DNA of 6,483 nt from assembly GCA_028274925.1 (NCBI GenBank), contig JAQCNR010000494.1, positions 1 through 6,483 on the forward strand, in the 5' to 3' direction. Under the pieces are notes generated by a model, which saw only the letters and a list, made by a program, of their open reading frames with translations, did not search any database and was not told the DNA's origin. Source of the stretch: Halovenus sp. Its GTDB lineage: Archaea; Halobacteriota; Halobacteria; Halobacteriales; Haloarculaceae. Both the position numbers and the translations under genes were made by a program. Of the stretch, positions 1-6,130 are shown one piece after another. The first letter of the stretch is position 1; each line of letters starts with the position of its first letter.

Positions 1-1
1 A

Positions 2-379
2 TCACTTCGTAGCGATAGCTTCGATTTCGACGCCGACGCCTTCCGGGAGCTCGTCGACGCCGATTGCGCTCCGGGCCGGTGGTTCGTCGCCGAAAAACGA
101 CTCGTAGGTGGCGTTCATCCCCTCAAAATCATCCATATCGGCGAGAAAAACTGTCGTTTTCAGGATGTCGGTCATCTCGACACCAGCCTCGTTCAGGACC
201 GCTTCGAGATTCTCCAGGGCCTGCTCGGTCTGGACGTCGATTGCCGCGCCGTCGAGCAGGTCGCCGTCCGGGGTCAAGGCAATCTGGCCGGCGGTAAAGA
301 CGAGGTCGTCCGTTGCTGTCCCCTGACTGTACGCGCCAACCGCTGCCGGTGCAGCGTCAGTACTGATGATTTCTTTCAT
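2..379 (-). CDS. ridA: RidA family reactive enamine/imine deaminase
   Basis: This 125-aa protein matches the RidA/YjgF/YER057c family in length and pattern. Family members hydrolyse reactive enamine/imine intermediates, such as those released by threonine dehydratase, in the cytoplasm, usually as trimers. Visible family features are the N-terminal GAYSQG (residues 15-20), the VFTAGQI strand (27-33), the helix around EQALENLEAVLNEAG (52-66), PARS with the substrate carboxylate-binding arginine (R103), and the C-terminal EIEAIA strand with the conserved glutamate (E120). I chose the ATG at 379 over the upstream start at 457. It gives the usual family length, and a TATAAA-type box A lies 25-30 bases before it, inside the longer alternative. 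The transcript is therefore probably leaderless. The gene lies 194 bases downstream of ileS on the same strand. The stop codon (TGA) falls at 2-4, so the gene is complete. Family assignment is firm; the exact substrate is not known. Confidence 0.93.
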   Translation of the reverse strand: MKEIISTDAAPAAVGAYSQGTATDDLVFTAGQIALTPDGDLLDGAAIDVQTEQALENLEAVLNEAGVEMTDILKTTVFLADMDDFEGMNATYESFFGDEPPARSAIGVDELPEGVGVEIEAIATK

Positions 380-403
380 ACTCTCGTTGGCGGCCGGCGA
401 CGA

Positions 404-409
404 TATAAA
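404..409 (-). promoter_or_regulatory. Box A of the ridA promoter
   Basis: On the minus strand this reads TTTATA, a close match to the haloarchaeal TATA-box consensus. Its centre is about 27 bases before the ATG at 379, so transcription should begin at or beside the start codon. This argues for a leaderless ridA mRNA and for expression independent of ileS. Confidence 0.65.
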
Positions 410-453
410 TCCAGTCCCGTTCCGTGACTGTACATCCCCACGTTTCCGATAGC

Positions 454-512
454 CCACCTTTTTCTACGTCGGGTTCGCGCCTGCGGCGCGAACCACTCCG
501 TGAAAAAAGTGG
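454..512. repeat. Long nested palindrome between ileS and ridA
   Basis: The core is a perfect 10-bp inverted repeat, GGTTCGCGCC (472-481) and GGCGCGAACC (485-494), with a 3-base loop. It sits inside a second pair of arms, CCACCTTTTTC (454-464) and GAAAAAAGTGG (502-512), which are complementary with one mismatch; ACG (466-468) and CGT (499-501) can also pair. The whole 59 bases could fold into one extended hairpin. A smaller GGGG-AAAA-CCCC hairpin follows at 513-524. On the minus strand, the direction of ileS transcription, the structure carries a T6 tract (508-503) and could act as a secondary terminator or 3' processing site. The nested architecture also resembles a dispersed intergenic repeat of haloarchaeal genomes, but that is inference. 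Confidence 0.7.
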
Positions 513-525
513 GGGGAAAACCCCT

Positions 526-543
526 CGCTGCTCGCGCTGCTCG
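526..543. repeat. Tandem duplication of a 9-bp GC-rich unit
   Basis: CGCTGCTCG occurs twice with no gap (526-534 and 535-543), followed by further alternating CG. It lies between the palindrome and the end of ileS and does not code for anything recognisable. It is probably part of the same intergenic element as the neighbouring palindrome. Confidence 0.6.
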
Positions 544-561
544 CGCGGATGCTCTCCAAAC

Positions 562-573
562 GGAAAAAACCGG
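562..573 (-). terminator. Candidate T-tract terminator of ileS
   Basis: Immediately after the ileS TAA codon the minus strand reads CCGGTTTTTTCC, a T6 tract (569-564) starting four bases past the stop. Archaeal RNA polymerase commonly terminates at short T-rich runs with no need for a stem-loop, so this is the most likely 3' end signal of ileS. Confidence 0.5.
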
Positions 574-3500
574 TTAGACCGTCGCTTCAGCAATTTTCTC
601 GATGGCGATTTCCATCGTCACGCCTTCGACCTCCCACTCCTTGCGGTGGCCGTCCTCGACAGCCCCGAACTCGCCGCGGACCTCATCTGCGATTAGCTCC
701 TCGTGCTCGCGGACGAGACCAGCGACCCGGTCGTCGGCCACGTCGAGGCTGAGACGAATGCCTGCCTGGATGTCCAGTTCGAGGTCTTTGCGCATCTCCT
801 GCACCCGGCGGATAACCTCGCGAGCGTAGCCCTCGCTCTCGATGTCGTCGGTCAGCGTGGTGTCGACGTAGACCTGCCCGCTGACTTGCTCGTCGTCACC
901 CTCGATACTGAACTCCGCGCTGGAGACGCCCTCGGGCAGTTCCAGCACTGGCTCGACCATCGACTCTTCGAGGTCGACAGCGAGTCCGGTCGCTTCTTCG
1001 ACAGCGGCTTCGAGCGCGTCGAGGCTCCACTCGTCGACGGAGGCTTCGTTCAGCGCGTTCATGACGCGGCCAGCGTCATCGCCGAAGGCAGGACCGAGTT
1101 CGCTCATGTCTGCCTCCGCGGAGTAGGCCAGTTCCGCCCAGTCCTCGTCAGGGCCGACAATCTCGATGTTGCGAGCGTTCAGTCGTTCTTCGAGCAGATC
1201 GCGCTGATTTTCGACAGCTGAGACAACCTCTGCCGTCGGTGCGCTGACGACCGCTCGCGCGATGGGCCAGCGGAGTTTCCGCTCGGCCTGCTGGCGCGCT
1301 GCCGACCCGGCCTGTTCGACTTCCCGGGTGATTTCGATTTCTCGTTCCAGCTGAGGGTCGTGGAACTGCTCGTCGGCCTCGGGCCAGTCACACATGTGGA
1401 CTGTCGGGTGGCCGGTGTCGCCGGTCAGCGCGTCGTAAACCTCCTCGGCGACAAAGGGCGTGAACGGCGCAAAGAGGGCAGACACTTCTTCGAGCACGCG
1501 GTACAGCGTAGCGTAGGCAGCCTGTTTGGACGCGGAGTCGCTTTCCTCCCACATTCGTTCGCGGACGACCTGAATGTAGAACCGCGAGACATCCTCGACG
1601 ACGAAGTCAAGCAGTTCCTCTGCGGCCTTGTCATTCTCGAAGTTGTCCATGTGTTCGGTCATCGCAACTTCGACGCTCTGCAGGCGTGAAAGAATCCACT
1701 CGTCGACGAGTTCCAGGTCCTCGGTCACATCGTCGACCGTTGTCTTCTCGGGGTCGAAGTCGTCCGCACGCATGTACGGCAGCGGGAAGCGAGCAACATT
1801 CCAGAGGATGTTGAGTCGCCGCTGCATCTCGCCGGTCTCCTCCCACGAGAAGTTCATATCCTCGCCCTGTGCGGTCACCGACAGCAGGAACAACCGCATC
1901 GGGTCGCGGCCGTGCTTGTTGATGACCTCGTGGGGATCGATGAGCACGCCCTTCGATTTGGACATCCCCCGACCGTCGGGCATGTTGGCGTAGCCGTGCA
2001 TCAGGACCTGCTTGTACGGAATTTTGTCCATCGCAGCAGTGGCCATTCCGAGTTGCGACCAGAACCAGCCGCGGGTCTGGTCGTGGGCTTCCATGATTAG
2101 GTCCGCAGGCCACAGTTCGTCGAAGGCTTCCTCCTGTTCAGGATAGTCGAGCGTGCCCCACGACGCGACCGAGGAGTCCAGCCATACGTCGAACACGTCG
2201 CCGACGCGGCTGTAGGTCGTTCCATCTTCGGTGATCGTAATCTCGTCAACGGTGCCCTTGTGGAGGTCGACCGACTCTGGGTCGATGTCTTGGTCGGCCC
2301 GGTCGGCGAGTTCCTCACGGTCACCGACGACGATGACCTCCGACATATCCCCGTCCCATCCTCCGGCGGCTTCACCGCCTCCGTTCGAGGCTGTCGCCTC
2401 GCTGTCCGGCGTCCAGATTGGAATCGGGATGCCCCAGTAGCGCTGTCGGGAGACGTTCCAGTCCGGCGCTTCCTCCACGAAGTCACGGAAGCGGTTGTCC
2501 CGTGCCCACGACGGATACCACTTGGAATCCTCGATGTTCGCGAGCAGGTCATCCTTGATGTCGGTGATGGTGATGAACCACTGGTCGGTGACGATGCGGA
2601 CGATATCGGTGTCACAGCGCCAGCACTGCCCTTCGCGGACGTTCGTCTGGTCGTCTGCGAGCAGGTGGCCGTTCGCGCTGAGGTCGCCGATAATCTCGTC
2701 GTTAGCCTCGCGGACGAACGTGCCCGCGTACTCGCCGGCGTCGCCGTTGTACCGGCCGTCGCTGTCGACCGGACAGAACACTTCCAGCCCGAGTTCTTGG
2801 CCGCGCTCGAAGTCCTCCTCACCGTGGCCGGGCGCGGAGTGCACGAGACCAGTTCGGTCGGCTTCGACGTATTCTGCGGTGTAAACCTGTCCCGAGCCCT
2901 CGGCGCTGGCGTGGTTGGGCACTTCCTCGGCCAGCGGATGGTCGTACTCCCAGCCGACCATCTCCTCACCACTCAGGGTTTCGACAATCTCGTAGTCGTC
3001 GTAGCGACCCTCTTTCAGCACTTCTTCGACGACTGCCTCGGCAACGTACAGGCGCTCGGTTTCGCCGTTCTTCTCGGCGTCCACGCCAACGTAGTCGAGT
3101 TCGCCGTCGACGGCGACGAAGGTGTTTGCGACGATTGTCCACGGTGTCGTCGTCCAGATGACGAGATTACCTTCCCGTTCCGCCAAGGGAAACTTGACGT
3201 AAATCGACGGCTTGTGCACCTCGTGATACTCGACCTCGTTGTTGGCGATGGCGGTCTCACAGCGCGGGCACTGGTTGATGGAGCGCATCCCCTGCTCGAC
3301 GAGGCCGCGCTCGTGGGCCTGCTCGAAACCCCACCACGCAGCTTCCATATACTCGGGATTCACAGTTTTATACGGGTCGTCCCAGTCCATCCAGACGCCG
3401 AAATCCTGGAAATCTTCCTGTAGCCCGTCGAGTTGCTCCTCGGCGAACTCTTTGCACTCCTCGATGAAGGCTTGCTCGCCGAACTCCTCGATATCTTTCT

Positions 3501-3843
3501 TATTCTCGAAGTCAAGTCGCTCTTCGACTTTCGTCTCGATTGGCAGGCCGTGCATATCGTAGCCCGGTCGGTCGGTCACGTCGTAGCCCTTCATCCGGTG
3601 ATAGCGGATATATGCGTCTTTCAGCGTCTTGTTCCAGGTCGTTCCCATGTGCGCTGCCCCGGAGGTGTACGGCGGGCCGTCGACAAAGAAAAACGTCTCC
3701 TCGTCGGCGCGGTGCTCGACCGTCTGTTTGTAGGCATCGACCGCATCCCAGTACTCGAAGACCCGGTCTTCGACTGCCGCAGGCTCGTACTGGTCGGTCA
3801 CGTCCTCGAATCGGTCGTGACCCCCAGTCTGCTCGTCGCTCAT
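574..3843 (-). CDS. ileS: Isoleucyl-tRNA synthetase (class I)
   Basis: This 1089-aa cytoplasmic enzyme charges tRNA-Ile with isoleucine using ATP. The Rossmann-fold catalytic domain carries the HIGH-type motif as HMGT (65-68), GYDMHGLPIE (94-103) and the KMSKS-type motif as MSKSK (627-631). The inserted editing (CP1) domain shows WTTTPWT (230-236) and HSAPGHGEEDF (335-345), whose aspartate D344 corresponds to the residue needed to remove misacylated valine. Two Cys-X2-Cys pairs, CPRC (192-195) and CWRC (407-410), are in the usual places. The anticodon-binding domain spans about 712-868. The C-terminal part (SEGYAREVIRRVQEMRKD, 1003-1020) is of the archaeal/eukaryotic IleRS kind. A Gly/Ala/acid-rich segment at about 479-499 looks like a haloarchaeal surface insertion. 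The ATG at 3843 has a box A about 26 bases upstream, suggesting a leaderless mRNA. No frameshift is visible. An oxidoreductase-like gene is divergently transcribed from the other side of the promoter region. Confidence 0.98.
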   Translation of the reverse strand: MSDEQTGGHDRFEDVTDQYEPAAVEDRVFEYWDAVDAYKQTVEHRADEETFFFVDGPPYTSGAAHMGTTWNKTLKDAYIRYHRMKGYDVTDRPGYDMHGLPIETKVEERLDFENKKDIEEFGEQAFIEECKEFAEEQLDGLQEDFQDFGVWMDWDDPYKTVNPEYMEAAWWGFEQAHERGLVEQGMRSINQCPRCETAIANNEVEYHEVHKPSIYVKFPLAEREGNLVIWTTTPWTIVANTFVAVDGELDYVGVDAEKNGETERLYVAEAVVEEVLKEGRYDDYEIVETLSGEEMVGWEYDHPLAEEVPNHASAEGSGQVYTAEYVEADRTGLVHSAPGHGEEDFERGQELGLEVFCPVDSDGRYNGDAGEYAGTFVREANDEIIGDLSANGHLLADDQTNVREGQCWRCDTDIVRIVTDQWFITITDIKDDLLANIEDSKWYPSWARDNRFRDFVEEAPDWNVSRQRYWGIPIPIWTPDSEATASNGGGEAAGGWDGDMSEVIVVGDREELADRADQDIDPESVDLHKGTVDEITITEDGTTYSRVGDVFDVWLDSSVASWGTLDYPEQEEAFDELWPADLIMEAHDQTRGWFWSQLGMATAAMDKIPYKQVLMHGYANMPDGRGMSKSKGVLIDPHEVINKHGRDPMRLFLLSVTAQGEDMNFSWEETGEMQRRLNILWNVARFPLPYMRADDFDPEKTTVDDVTEDLELVDEWILSRLQSVEVAMTEHMDNFENDKAAEELLDFVVEDVSRFYIQVVRERMWEESDSASKQAAYATLYRVLEEVSALFAPFTPFVAEEVYDALTGDTGHPTVHMCDWPEADEQFHDPQLEREIEITREVEQAGSAARQQAERKLRWPIARAVVSAPTAEVVSAVENQRDLLEERLNARNIEIVGPDEDWAELAYSAEADMSELGPAFGDDAGRVMNALNEASVDEWSLDALEAAVEEATGLAVDLEESMVEPVLELPEGVSSAEFSIEGDDEQVSGQVYVDTTLTDDIESEGYAREVIRRVQEMRKDLELDIQAGIRLSLDVADDRVAGLVREHEELIADEVRGEFGAVEDGHRKEWEVEGVTMEIAIEKIAEATV

Positions 3844-3865
3844 ACACGATATATCCGGCGGCGGG

Positions 3866-3871
3866 ATTAAA
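3866..3871 (-). promoter_or_regulatory. Box A of the ileS promoter
   Basis: The minus strand reads TTTAAT centred about 26 bases before the ileS ATG, the spacing expected for a leaderless archaeal transcript. It shares a 93-bp divergent region with the promoter of the rightward gene starting at 3937. No T-box-like leader is possible if transcription starts at the ATG, which fits archaeal practice. Confidence 0.55.
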
Positions 3872-3907
3872 GGACAATCGGTTGTGTGTGAGCAGTTCAG
3901 ACGACAG

Positions 3908-3912
3908 TTTTT
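3908..3912 (+). promoter_or_regulatory. Candidate box A of the DCC-family gene
   Basis: A TTTTT tract (followed by G) is centred about 27 bases before the GTG at 3937. It is a weaker match to the haloarchaeal TATA box than the others in this window, but its position is right for a leaderless transcript beginning at that GTG, and no better candidate lies nearby. Confidence 0.4.
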
Positions 3913-3936
3913 GCCCCTCCAGCCCCAATACTGATT

Positions 3937-4368
3937 GTGAGCGATTACGACTCCGTCCTGATTTACGACGGCGAGTGTCCGTACTGCTCGGTCGCCGCCC
4001 GTGCGTTGGAGGCGATTGACGACATCGGCGCGATTTCGTGGTACGACGACCCGGCACAGGAGTTTCTCGAAGCACAGTTCGGCGACACACCGTTCGCGAT
4101 GGTGCTGGTCGACGAGAGCGAGAAGACCGTCTACGGTGGCCGGGCCGCCGCCGAGGAGTTGACTGACCGCGCCGGGATGCCAGGACTGGTCGGCTCGCTC
4201 GTCCGGGATAACTACGAGTCGATTGCCAAGGTTGTCGGATTAGCAAGTGGCCGCGGCCGTGACCCCGACGACGTGCACGAACGCTACGAGTTGACCGAGG
4301 CAGGCGCGGCCGCCTTCGAGGCGCTCGTGGCCAACTCACAGGACCGCGATATCCGCGCCGAAGCGTAA
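3937..4368 (+). CDS. DCC-family (DUF393) thiol-disulfide oxidoreductase-like protein
   Basis: The 143-aa product begins with the family signature, a beta strand followed by YDGECPYC (residues 10-17) with the CxxC pair C14/C17, as in thioredoxin-like DCC proteins. Later family features are the strand FAMVLVDESEKTVYGGRAAAEEL (53-75), where the side chain after the turn is followed by the conserved small-residue G-x-A helix, and the DNYESIAKVVG region (90-100) near the usual C-terminal Y-x-x-x-A position. There is no signal peptide or membrane segment, so it should be cytoplasmic. A redox role through the CxxC is inferred from the family; the partner protein is unknown. The start is a GTG giving MSDYDSVLIYDG, the usual short N-terminus. 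A 25-30-residue tail rich in charge (GRGRDPDDVHERYELTEA) extends past the family core. It is divergent from ileS across 93 bases and is probably monocistronic. Confidence 0.85.
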   Translation: MSDYDSVLIYDGECPYCSVAARALEAIDDIGAISWYDDPAQEFLEAQFGDTPFAMVLVDESEKTVYGGRAAAEELTDRAGMPGLVGSLVRDNYESIAKVVGLASGRGRDPDDVHERYELTEAGAAAFEALVANSQDRDIRAEA

Positions 4369-4395
4369 CTCCCGACTCGCCCTATTTTGTCGGAG
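4369..4395 (+). terminator. Hairpin directly after the DCC-family gene
   Basis: Right after the TAA codon, CTCCCGAC (4369-4376) can pair with GTCGGAG (4389-4395), seven pairs with one bulged C. The 12-base loop ends in a T4 run (4385-4388). This may mark the 3' end of the transcript. It is only a candidate: the T run sits in the loop rather than after the stem. A second weak possibility, CCAGT/ACTGG (4495-4499, 4507-4511) followed by T5, lies about 130 bases downstream. Nothing else recognisable is in the rest of the spacer up to about 4570. Confidence 0.35.
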
Positions 4396-4600
4396 CGAAC
4401 TCGTATTTCACTCCCAGCCCCGGTTTTGCCACCGCGACACTGCGTTTTGGCAGCCGACTCCGGTTGCTGACAGCGTGGGTGCGCTGCAGATTCGCCAGTA
4501 GTTGAGACTGGATTTTTCAATGCATACGGCTCCCAAACTGCCTCGTGGTTATCGGCGAGTGATTTCCTTCAACGCTTTCGTAGCTTTCACTCCTAACGCT

Positions 4601-4606
4601 TTTTAC
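4601..4606 (+). promoter_or_regulatory. Box A of the toxin-antitoxin module
   Basis: TTTTAC is centred about 29 bases before the ATG at 4633, so the mRNA should start at or a few bases before the start codon. The preceding sequence carries an 8-bp direct repeat AACGCTTT (4571-4578 and 4595-4602), whose second copy runs into the box. Confidence 0.55.
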
Positions 4607-4619
4607 AGGGACTACTGTA
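4604..4619. promoter_or_regulatory. Candidate operator palindrome upstream of the antitoxin
   Basis: TACAG (4604-4608) and CTGTA (4615-4619) form a perfect 5-bp inverted repeat around a 6-base centre. It overlaps the end of box A and ends 13 bases before the ATG. A dimeric winged-helix protein bound here would block TATA-binding protein or polymerase, so it is a plausible site for autorepression by the product of the next gene. Short palindromes arise by chance, so this rests mainly on position. Confidence 0.35.
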
Positions 4620-4632
4620 TTCTCATTCAACA

Positions 4633-5004
4633 ATGTCCATCGACCGGGATACCTTCGAGAATACAAGCGAGGATGAACTTGAAGACCTCTCCGTGCCTGA
4701 TCAAGTCCTCGGGTTTCTCGCCGCCAATGAAGATCGCGCGTTCAAGGCGCGCGAAATAGCGTCCCAGATAGGCGTCGACGAAGGCGCGGTCAGCACGGCA
4801 CTCTCACGGTTGAAAGAGCGAGACCTCGTCGAGCACAAGGCAACGTACTGGGCAATAACCGGCGAAACGGAACGTCTCGAAGGGTACAGCGGCTACGAAC
4901 GGGCGACTGCGCTGTTCAACGAGCAATTCGGCGAAGAAGATAAGCAGGTATGGCGCGAGCACGCACCGGGGGAACCTCATCCGAGCGTTGAGGACGAACA
5001 GTGA
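4633..5004 (+). CDS. Winged-helix DNA-binding protein, putative antitoxin
   Basis: This 123-aa acidic protein has an N-terminal lead (1-20) rich in Asp/Glu and then a winged helix-turn-helix of MarR/ArsR-like type at about 22-78. Its parts are VLGFLAANEDRAFKAREIASQIG (first two helices), VDEGAVSTALSRLKERDLVE (recognition helix and start of the wing) and HKATYWAIT (wing strand). The tail (82-123) is polar and acidic with a short possible helix (YERATALFNEQFG) and a Pro-rich end. That is the kind of segment by which antitoxins wrap a MazF-type toxin. The stop codon overlaps the GTG of the downstream PemK/MazF-like gene by 4 bases, giving antitoxin-first order typical of type II modules. Start choice is supported by a box A about 29 bases upstream and the lack of other in-frame starts with a promoter. 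The DNA-binding fold is seen directly; the antitoxin role is inferred from the partner. It could instead be only the regulator of the downstream gene. Confidence 0.82.
   Translation: MSIDRDTFENTSEDELEDLSVPDQVLGFLAANEDRAFKAREIASQIGVDEGAVSTALSRLKERDLVEHKATYWAITGETERLEGYSGYERATALFNEQFGEEDKQVWREHAPGEPHPSVEDEQ
4990..4993 (+). promoter_or_regulatory. Shine-Dalgarno-like GAGG before the toxin start
   Basis: GAGG lies seven bases before the GTG at 5001, inside the last codons of the antitoxin gene. Unlike the probably leaderless upstream gene, the toxin is an internal cistron and would rely on this site or on translational coupling through the GTGA overlap. It supports the choice of the GTG start. 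Confidence 0.4.
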
Positions 5005-5015
5005 CCGACGAACAG
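4993..5015 (+). repeat. 9-bp direct repeat across the antitoxin/toxin junction
   Basis: GACGAACAG occurs at 4993-5001 and again at 5007-5015, so the antitoxin ends in DEQ and the toxin begins MTDEQ. The repeat straddles the stop/start overlap and may be a trace of a small duplication at the gene junction, or chance from shared acidic codons. Confidence 0.6.
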
Positions 5016-5351
5016 ACCCGAATCTTCGAGCGTGGCGACGTCGTCTACGGAGATGATCCGTTCAAAGGCGAGGAAGACGCTCGGCCCTGGCTCATTCTCT
5101 CGAACCACGACGGGCGTCCGTTCCACGGCGACCAGTATATCGCAGTGACGTTAACAACGAAATCCTATATGAACGGACTGATCCAGGTCCCAGATGAGAG
5201 TTGGCTTCGTGGGGGAACCCCGGACCAGAGCCGGATTGTTCCGTGGGGAGTCCAATCGATTGACCGCGACGATATTGACTTCTGGCAGGGTCGCCTTGAC
5301 AGCGATCTCGTCGACGAGGCTGTTACCTCTCTCGTTGAAGAACTTCAGTAG
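5001..5351 (+). CDS. PemK/MazF-like putative endoribonuclease toxin
   Basis: This 116-aa protein fits the PemK/MazF fold in length and pattern. The first strand is RGDVVYGDDPF (11-21), then ARPWLILSN (27-35) with R28 at the position of the catalytic arginine of MazF. Next is QYIAVTLTT (45-53), where T52 aligns best with the catalytic threonine, then the later strand QSRIVPWGVQSIDRDDI (76-92) that corresponds to the S-x-x-x-x-x-x-I-x-x-I-D region. A C-terminal helix (DSDLVDEAVTSLVEEL) ends the domain. MazF toxins cleave mRNA at short sequences and arrest growth; that activity here is inference from the family. The gene begins with GTG overlapping the upstream stop by 4 bases, so it should be translated in step with the winged-helix partner. 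All key positions appear intact, so I see no sign that it is inactive. A non-toxic PemK-like role cannot be ruled out. Confidence 0.85.
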   Translation: MTDEQTRIFERGDVVYGDDPFKGEEDARPWLILSNHDGRPFHGDQYIAVTLTTKSYMNGLIQVPDESWLRGGTPDQSRIVPWGVQSIDRDDIDFWQGRLDSDLVDEAVTSLVEELQ

Positions 5352-5755
5352 CGGTTGACTCTGGTGTGTTATTCGGCTGCTGCTCAACATAGCCGTTAGG
5401 TGGATCTGCAAATTGACTGAAAAGTATGGGCATCCGCCGTTGATTACAGCGGACAACACGCTGCGCTGTTGAAGAAGACAACTGGACTCGGATAGCGAGG
5501 ACCTCTGCCCGCGGTACTGCTCCGTCTGAGTGACAACGCTGCCAGCGCTCACCGAAACTCGCGTGTATGGTTGGTAACTGCGCGTTTGGAGAACAATCTG
5601 AGTCAGTTTCCGCTCACTGAATCGGCTAAACCCCTGTAGTCTCATCGTTCAAAATCCGCCATTTGATATCGCAGTATTTGGTTTATGATTAGCTGCTCGG
5701 TGGTGAGTACCCCAGAGAAGCACTCGTCACGCAATCGGCGAAAACTGGCCGTAGC
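5352..5755. other. Gene-free stretch with A+T-rich parts between convergent genes
   Basis: No convincing gene is visible in these 404 bases on either strand. Parts are clearly lower in G+C than the coding DNA: about 48 percent by hand count at 5401-5460 and 42 percent at 5641-5700, against 57 percent in a sampled ileS line. Small features are the hairpin CGCT-GCC-AGCG near 5540, a repeated TCTGAGT, and GTTG-N7-CAAC near 5467-5481. The region lies between the toxin gene and a convergent minus-strand pair, so it must contain both 3' ends. I see no clear T-rich terminator for the toxin. It could be decayed mobile DNA brought in with the toxin module, but no terminal repeats or transposase remains were recognised. 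Confidence 0.5.
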
Positions 5756-6130
5756 TTACCGCAGGCGTAGCAATCCGGCGAGTACGCCGCCAGCCCGGAC
5801 CTCGACAGCCTCAGAAACCAGCGCTGCGGTCAGTCGCCCCGCTGTGGCCTCGGCACCAACAACCGCGAGCACGGCATCTCCCGTTCTGACTTCGAGGGTC
5901 ACTCCGGCCGAGTCCAGCACGCTCGCTAGTTTCGGAAGCAATCCACCACCCTGCCGGAGGACAACGAGACAGGCAGCGACGGATGGTGCCTGCACGACGA
6001 TTCGCTCCCCTCGGCCGTCGACTGCAAACGTCCGCCCCTCGACTGTTACCGACAGATTTGCCTCGATATCGAGACGGCCACGCTGGCGAGCACGCTCCGC
6101 GAGCGAGTCAACGGCGGCGTCGGCGGCCAT
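5756..6130 (-). CDS. Haloarchaeal protein of unknown function (124 aa)
   Basis: I do not recognise a characterised family. The protein begins with a charged helical stretch (1-20), then a strand pair DIEANLSVTVEGRTFAVDGRGERIVVQAP (21-49). A hydrophobic helix (SVAACLVVLRQGGGLLPKLASVLDSAG, 50-76) and another strand pair with a helix (VTLEVRTGDAVLAVVGAEA, then LTAALVSEAVEV) follow. The alternating strand-helix layout suggests a small compact alpha/beta domain. The hydrophobic stretches are too short and broken by charges for membrane spans. There are no cysteine motifs or obvious catalytic residues. The C-terminus (GGVLAGLLRLR) is basic and lacks acidic residues, unusual beside the acidic neighbours. 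Its ATG shares one base with the stop codon of the upstream 73-aa gene (TGATG), so the two are almost certainly one translationally coupled operon. Confidence 0.8.
   Translation of the reverse strand: MAADAAVDSLAERARQRGRLDIEANLSVTVEGRTFAVDGRGERIVVQAPSVAACLVVLRQGGGLLPKLASVLDSAGVTLEVRTGDAVLAVVGAEATAGRLTAALVSEAVEVRAGGVLAGLLRLR

Noticed and set aside
2097..2972. 291-codon frame on the minus strand in another phase of ileS
   Set aside because: The translation is Arg/Ser/Thr-rich, the hallmark of a shifted reading of acidic halophile genes, and it lies wholly inside ileS.
2260..3423. Long open frame (387 codons) on the plus strand inside ileS
   Set aside because: It is antisense to strongly conserved IleRS sequence. 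Such frames are common opposite G/C-ending codons, and its translation shows no family pattern.
3512..4339. 275-codon minus-strand frame spanning the ileS start and the DCC-family gene
   Set aside because: It overlaps two well-supported genes and both divergent promoters, and its product is Arg/Pro-rich with no recognisable domain.
4470..4520. Possible tRNA or small RNA in the spacer before the toxin-antitoxin module
   Set aside because: No T-arm GGTTCRA-type motif, cloverleaf pairing, or C/D box pair could be found; only a 5-bp stem followed by T5.
5151..5645. 164-codon minus-strand frame across the toxin gene and the following spacer
   Set aside because: Half of it is antisense to the MazF-like gene, no box A lies at the expected distance before 5645, and the sequence has no family pattern.
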